This document shows positions 60,969 through 64,000 of a DNA stretch of 64,000 nt, piece by piece (the first letter of the stretch is position 1; every line of letters starts with the position of its first letter). The stretch is from NCBI RefSeq assembly GCF_001824475.1, contig NZ_MHXN01000033.1:1-64000 (forward strand). The letters are read 5' to 3'. Position numbers and translations under genes: made by a program. Under the pieces are notes generated by a model. It did not search any database. It saw only the letters and a program-made list of their open reading frames with translations, and had not been told where the DNA came from. The stretch is from Phenylobacterium sp. RIFCSPHIGHO2_01_FULL_69_31. GTDB lineage: Bacteria > Pseudomonadota > Alphaproteobacteria > Caulobacterales > Caulobacteraceae.

Positions 60969-61310
60969 ATGCTCGACGACGCCGGCCTCGACCGCCTGTT
61001 CCACGCCCTCTCCGACGCCAGCCGTCGCGGGATGATCGACAGGTTGAGTCGCGGACCGGCCTCGGCGTCCGAGTTGGCCCAGCCGCTGCCCATGGCCCTG
61101 CCGTCGGTGGTGAAGCACCTGGCGGTGCTGGAGGCGGGCGGGCTGGTCACGTCCAACAAGGCCGGCCGGGTGCGCACCTATCGCCTCGCCCCCGCGGCCC
61201 TGAGCCGGGTGGAGGACTGGGCCGCGGACCGCAAGGCGGCGCTGAACGCCCAGTTCGACCGCCTGGAGCAGTTCCTTGCGGAAACCTCGGCTAAAGGAGA
61301 CGGCGAATGA
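60969..61310 (+). CDS. ArsR-family transcriptional regulator
   Basis: 113 residues. The winged helix contains FHALSDASRRGMIDRLSRG, SASELAQPLPMALPSVVKHL and LEAGGLVTSNKAGRVRTYRL. No ArsR metal-binding Cys pair is present. It pairs with the following SRPBCC gene by an ATGA overlap; ArsR plus SRPBCC (AHSA1) operons are common and probably respond to a hydrophobic ligand. Confidence 0.88.
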   Translation: MLDDAGLDRLFHALSDASRRGMIDRLSRGPASASELAQPLPMALPSVVKHLAVLEAGGLVTSNKAGRVRTYRLAPAALSRVEDWAADRKAALNAQFDRLEQFLAETSAKGDGE

Positions 61311-61777
61311 GCGTGCGCTCGGCGGCCCACACCAGCTTCACGATCGCGCGCGACATGCCCGCGCCGCCGGCCGAGGTGTTCCGCGCCTGGTCCGATCCCG
61401 AGGCCAAGCGGCGCTGGACGGGCTGCCACCCCGACATGACGCGGGAGCACGACCTCGACTTCCGGCCGGGCGGCCTGGAGGTCAACCGCATGACCGGGCC
61501 GGACGGCGCCGTCTTCCTGGTCGAGGCCCGGTTCATCGAGATCCTCAAGGACCAGCGCATCATCTACGCCTACGACTACCGGGTGGGCGGGCAGCGCACC
61601 TCGGCCTCCCTGGTCACGGTGGAGTTCAGCCCCGGCGGGCGCGGCACGACGATGGTGTTCACCGAACAGGTCGCCTTCCTCGACGGCCATGACGAGCGCG
61701 ACGAGCGCATCCACGGCACGAACGAGGGCTTCGATCGCCTGGAGCTGGATCTGCAGCGGGCCCTAACCCGGCAGTAG
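61307..61777 (+). CDS. SRPBCC/AHSA1-family protein
   Basis: 156 residues in the START/SRPBCC (AHSA1/activator of Hsp90-like) fold: FTIARDMPAPPAEVFRAWSDPEAKRRW, LDFRPGGLEVNRM and TTMVFTEQVAFLDGHDERDERIHGTNEGFDRLE. It likely binds a small hydrophobic molecule in a deep pocket. It is coupled to an ArsR regulator. It is 3 bp from the convergent sufE stop. Confidence 0.88.
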   Translation: MSVRSAAHTSFTIARDMPAPPAEVFRAWSDPEAKRRWTGCHPDMTREHDLDFRPGGLEVNRMTGPDGAVFLVEARFIEILKDQRIIYAYDYRVGGQRTSASLVTVEFSPGGRGTTMVFTEQVAFLDGHDERDERIHGTNEGFDRLELDLQRALTRQ

Positions 61778-61780
61778 GCC

Positions 61781-62203
61781 TCACGCGGCCTGCGACATCT
61801 CCGCGTCGCGGCGGATGCGCGCGACCATCGAGGCTAGGCCGTTCGACCGCTGCGACGACAGCGCCCCGCTGAGGCCCAGCTGCTCGAACGCCGCCTTGGC
61901 GTCGAAGGCCAGGATGTCGGCGGGCGGCTGGCCGGAATAGAGCCGCAGCACGATGGCGATCAGGCCGCGCACGATGTGGGCGTCGGAGTCGCCGCGGAAC
62001 CCCAGGGTCCCGTTCGCGCCGGGCTCGGTGACCAGCCACACCTGGCTGGCGCAGCCGCGCACCTTGTTCGCCTCGGTCCGCTCGGAGTCGGAGAGGGGCG
62101 CCAGGTCCTTCCCCAGCTCGATCACATAGCGGTAGCGCTCTTCCCAGTCGCCCAGGAGCTCGAACTCGTCCTTGAGCTCGGCTAGCGCGTCGTCGATGGC
62201 CAT
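61781..62203 (-). CDS. sufE: SufE-family sulfur acceptor
   Basis: 140 residues. The SufE/CsdE fold has FELLGDWEERYRYVIELGKDL, and the active-site Cys in NKVRGCASQVWLVTEPG, which takes persulfide sulfur from SufS. The C-terminus has RSNGLASMVARIRRDA, typical of SufE. It supports Fe-S cluster assembly. It is a lone sufE here, without sufBCDS. It is followed, after 41 bp, by the 3' end of a histidine kinase gene on the same strand. Confidence 0.92.
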   Translation of the reverse strand: MAIDDALAELKDEFELLGDWEERYRYVIELGKDLAPLSDSERTEANKVRGCASQVWLVTEPGANGTLGFRGDSDAHIVRGLIAIVLRLYSGQPPADILAFDAKAAFEQLGLSGALSSQRSNGLASMVARIRRDAEMSQAA

Positions 62204-62244
62204 GGGCGCGACTTAGGGAGCGCGGGGCTCCCTGGCAACCGGCA

Positions 62245-63003
<759 letters not shown>

Positions 63004-63160
63004 GTAACGGCGATACGCCTGGTCGATCGGAGCTTGCAGGGTCGTCGATGCCGCTTACGAAAGTCTTGCGGCCGACACAAAGGGCTCGCGCCCACTCGCG
63101 CGAATCCCCTGGGGCCAGTACGCTCGCCCTCCGAACCTGACGGGGGTTCATAGACGAGCC

Positions 63161-64000
63161 ATGGTCGGGGCCCGCGCCACATCGACGAAAGCGCGCCGCC
63201 GCAGCGATGCGGCGCCCGGCCTGCTGTGGCACGCCGCCTGGGCGTTCGCCGTTGCCGCCACCACCGGCGGGCTGGCGATCCAGGGCATGCTTCCGCCCGG
63301 CCCCGAGCTTCTGGCCCTCGCCGCGGGCGGCCTCGCCGCCATGCTGGGGGCGCTGCTGTCGCTGATGGGGCGGCCGGGCCAGATGGCGAGTGTGCTGATC
63401 TGGGGCGCCGCCGGCGCCGCCGCCTGTCACCTCACCGGCGGGACCGCCGGTCCGCTCGCCGCTTGGTGCCTCGCGCCCGCCGCGGCCGCCACCGCCTTCC
63501 GCACCCGCGACACTTTGGCTCTGGGCGCCGCCGCCTCTCTGGCCGCCGCCGCCGTCTCCGCCCTCGACGCCATTCTCCTGCCCCTTCCCACCGCCGCCCC
63601 GGCCCTGGCGCCCTGGCTCGGCCTCCTGTCGCTGGGCACCGTGGCGCTCGGCTTCGCCGTCGGCCTCGTCGGCTTCCAGGGCGCCGCCCAGCGCGACGTC
63701 CGCCGCCGCGAGCGCGCCGAAGAGGTCCTGGCCCTGCTGGACGGCCAGCCGATGCTCCTGGCCCTGGTGGAGCGCAGTGGCCGCGTCCTGCACGCCGCCG
63801 GCGCCGCCATCGCCGGCCAGACGCCGGACCATCTCGCCACCCGCAGCCTCGGCCATCTGGTGGCCGACGAAGACCTGCCCCTGCTGGCGACCGCCCTCCA
63901 CACCGCGGCCCGCGACGGCAAGGCCAGCGTCTACGTCATCCCCGCCGACGACGGCGAGGGCTCGCTGGAGATCACCCTGCGCGTGGCCGGCCCCGACCGG
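63161..64000 (+). CDS. Membrane sensor protein, PAS-like, 5' part only
   Basis: The frame from ATG 63161 is open to the window end (280 codons). Residues about 20-180 hold six or more hydrophobic segments (LALAAGGLAAMLGALLSLMG, APAAAATAFRTRDTLALGAA, ALAPWLGLLSLGTVALGFAV), then a linker RRRERAEEVLALLDGQPMLL and a PAS-like domain (LVERSGRVLHAAGAAIAG, GHLVADEDLPLLATAL). This looks like the sensor part of a histidine kinase; the catalytic part is outside. Third-position GC is very high, supporting coding. It is divergent from the soluble kinase gene. Confidence 0.8.
   Translation, partial: MVGARATSTKARRRSDAAPGLLWHAAWAFAVAATTGGLAIQGMLPPGPELLALAAGGLAAMLGALLSLMGRPGQMASVLIWGAAGAAACHLTGGTAGPLAAWCLAPAAAATAFRTRDTLALGAAASLAAAAVSALDAILLPLPTAAPALAPWLGLLSLGTVALGFAVGLVGFQGAAQRDVRRRERAEEVLALLDGQPMLLALVERSGRVLHAAGAAIAGQTPDHLATRSLGHLVADEDLPLLATALHTAARDGKASVYVIPADDGEGSLEITLRVAGPDR

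Overview
The window looks like chromosome of a high-GC alphaproteobacterium of the order Caulobacterales, most like Phenylobacterium; no rRNA is present, so the genus is inference. Supporting signs are the FixL/FixJ/FixK oxygen circuit with a FixT-like receiver, a CtrA paralogue, a MucR regulator, clusters of GANTC sites (the CcrM/GcrA sequence) in promoters, PEPxxWA-CTERM proteins, a TonB-dependent receptor and TPR-sulfotransferases. Gene density is high, four-base start/stop overlaps are common, and no transposase, phage gene, integrase or CRISPR array was seen.

Layout. 1-430: 3' end of hemA. 451-7574 (minus): a microaerobic block of fixK, a universal stress protein, a cytochrome c lipoprotein, a second universal stress protein, an AI-2E-type permease, an HdeD-like membrane protein, fixL, fixJ and a fixT-like receiver. 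7739-11861 (plus): host-attachment/baeRF protein, XRE regulator, beta-CASP MBL hydrolase, a small membrane-anchored helical protein and an MgtC-like protein. FixK-type boxes lie between fixK and this block and in front of the receiver, so both blocks probably answer to oxygen.

12-31 kb is mostly metabolism and housekeeping: MarR plus amino-acid permease, an RNase H-fold protein without catalytic acids, an M20 peptidase, a beta-lactamase-fold hydrolase, thioredoxin 2, an RTX protein, an MBL/crotonase/SDR run, two GNATs, a J-domain protein, pdxH, an APH-kinase fusion, an acyl-CoA ligase, a DOPA-dioxygenase-like protein, a MocR regulator, and a DUF442-MBL pair. 31.5-41.3 kb carries a TPR-Asp/Asn beta-hydroxylase, a small periplasmic protein, a TonB-dependent receptor, two TPR-sulfotransferases and a two-domain aspartic protease lipoprotein, possibly one modification/uptake system. 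sppA and two tRNA genes (Pro-CGG, Gln-TTG) follow.

43.5-49.6 kb is a signalling island: a lone receiver, a CtrA paralogue ending in LAA, a sensor-less CckA-type kinase, an MFS transporter, and a second FixL/FixJ pair whose FixL has lost the heme-ligand segment. Its promoters hold GANTC sites, a CtrA-like box and FixJ-like TACGTA motifs. 49.6-64 kb holds a GNAT, oligopeptidase B, a trypsin-like protease, two PEP-CTERM proteins (one a likely Cys-Gln thioester protein), fatty-acid genes, mucR, a PAS protein with a GANTC-rich promoter, a GST, an ArsR-SRPBCC pair, sufE, and two divergent sensor-kinase genes, the last cut by the window end.
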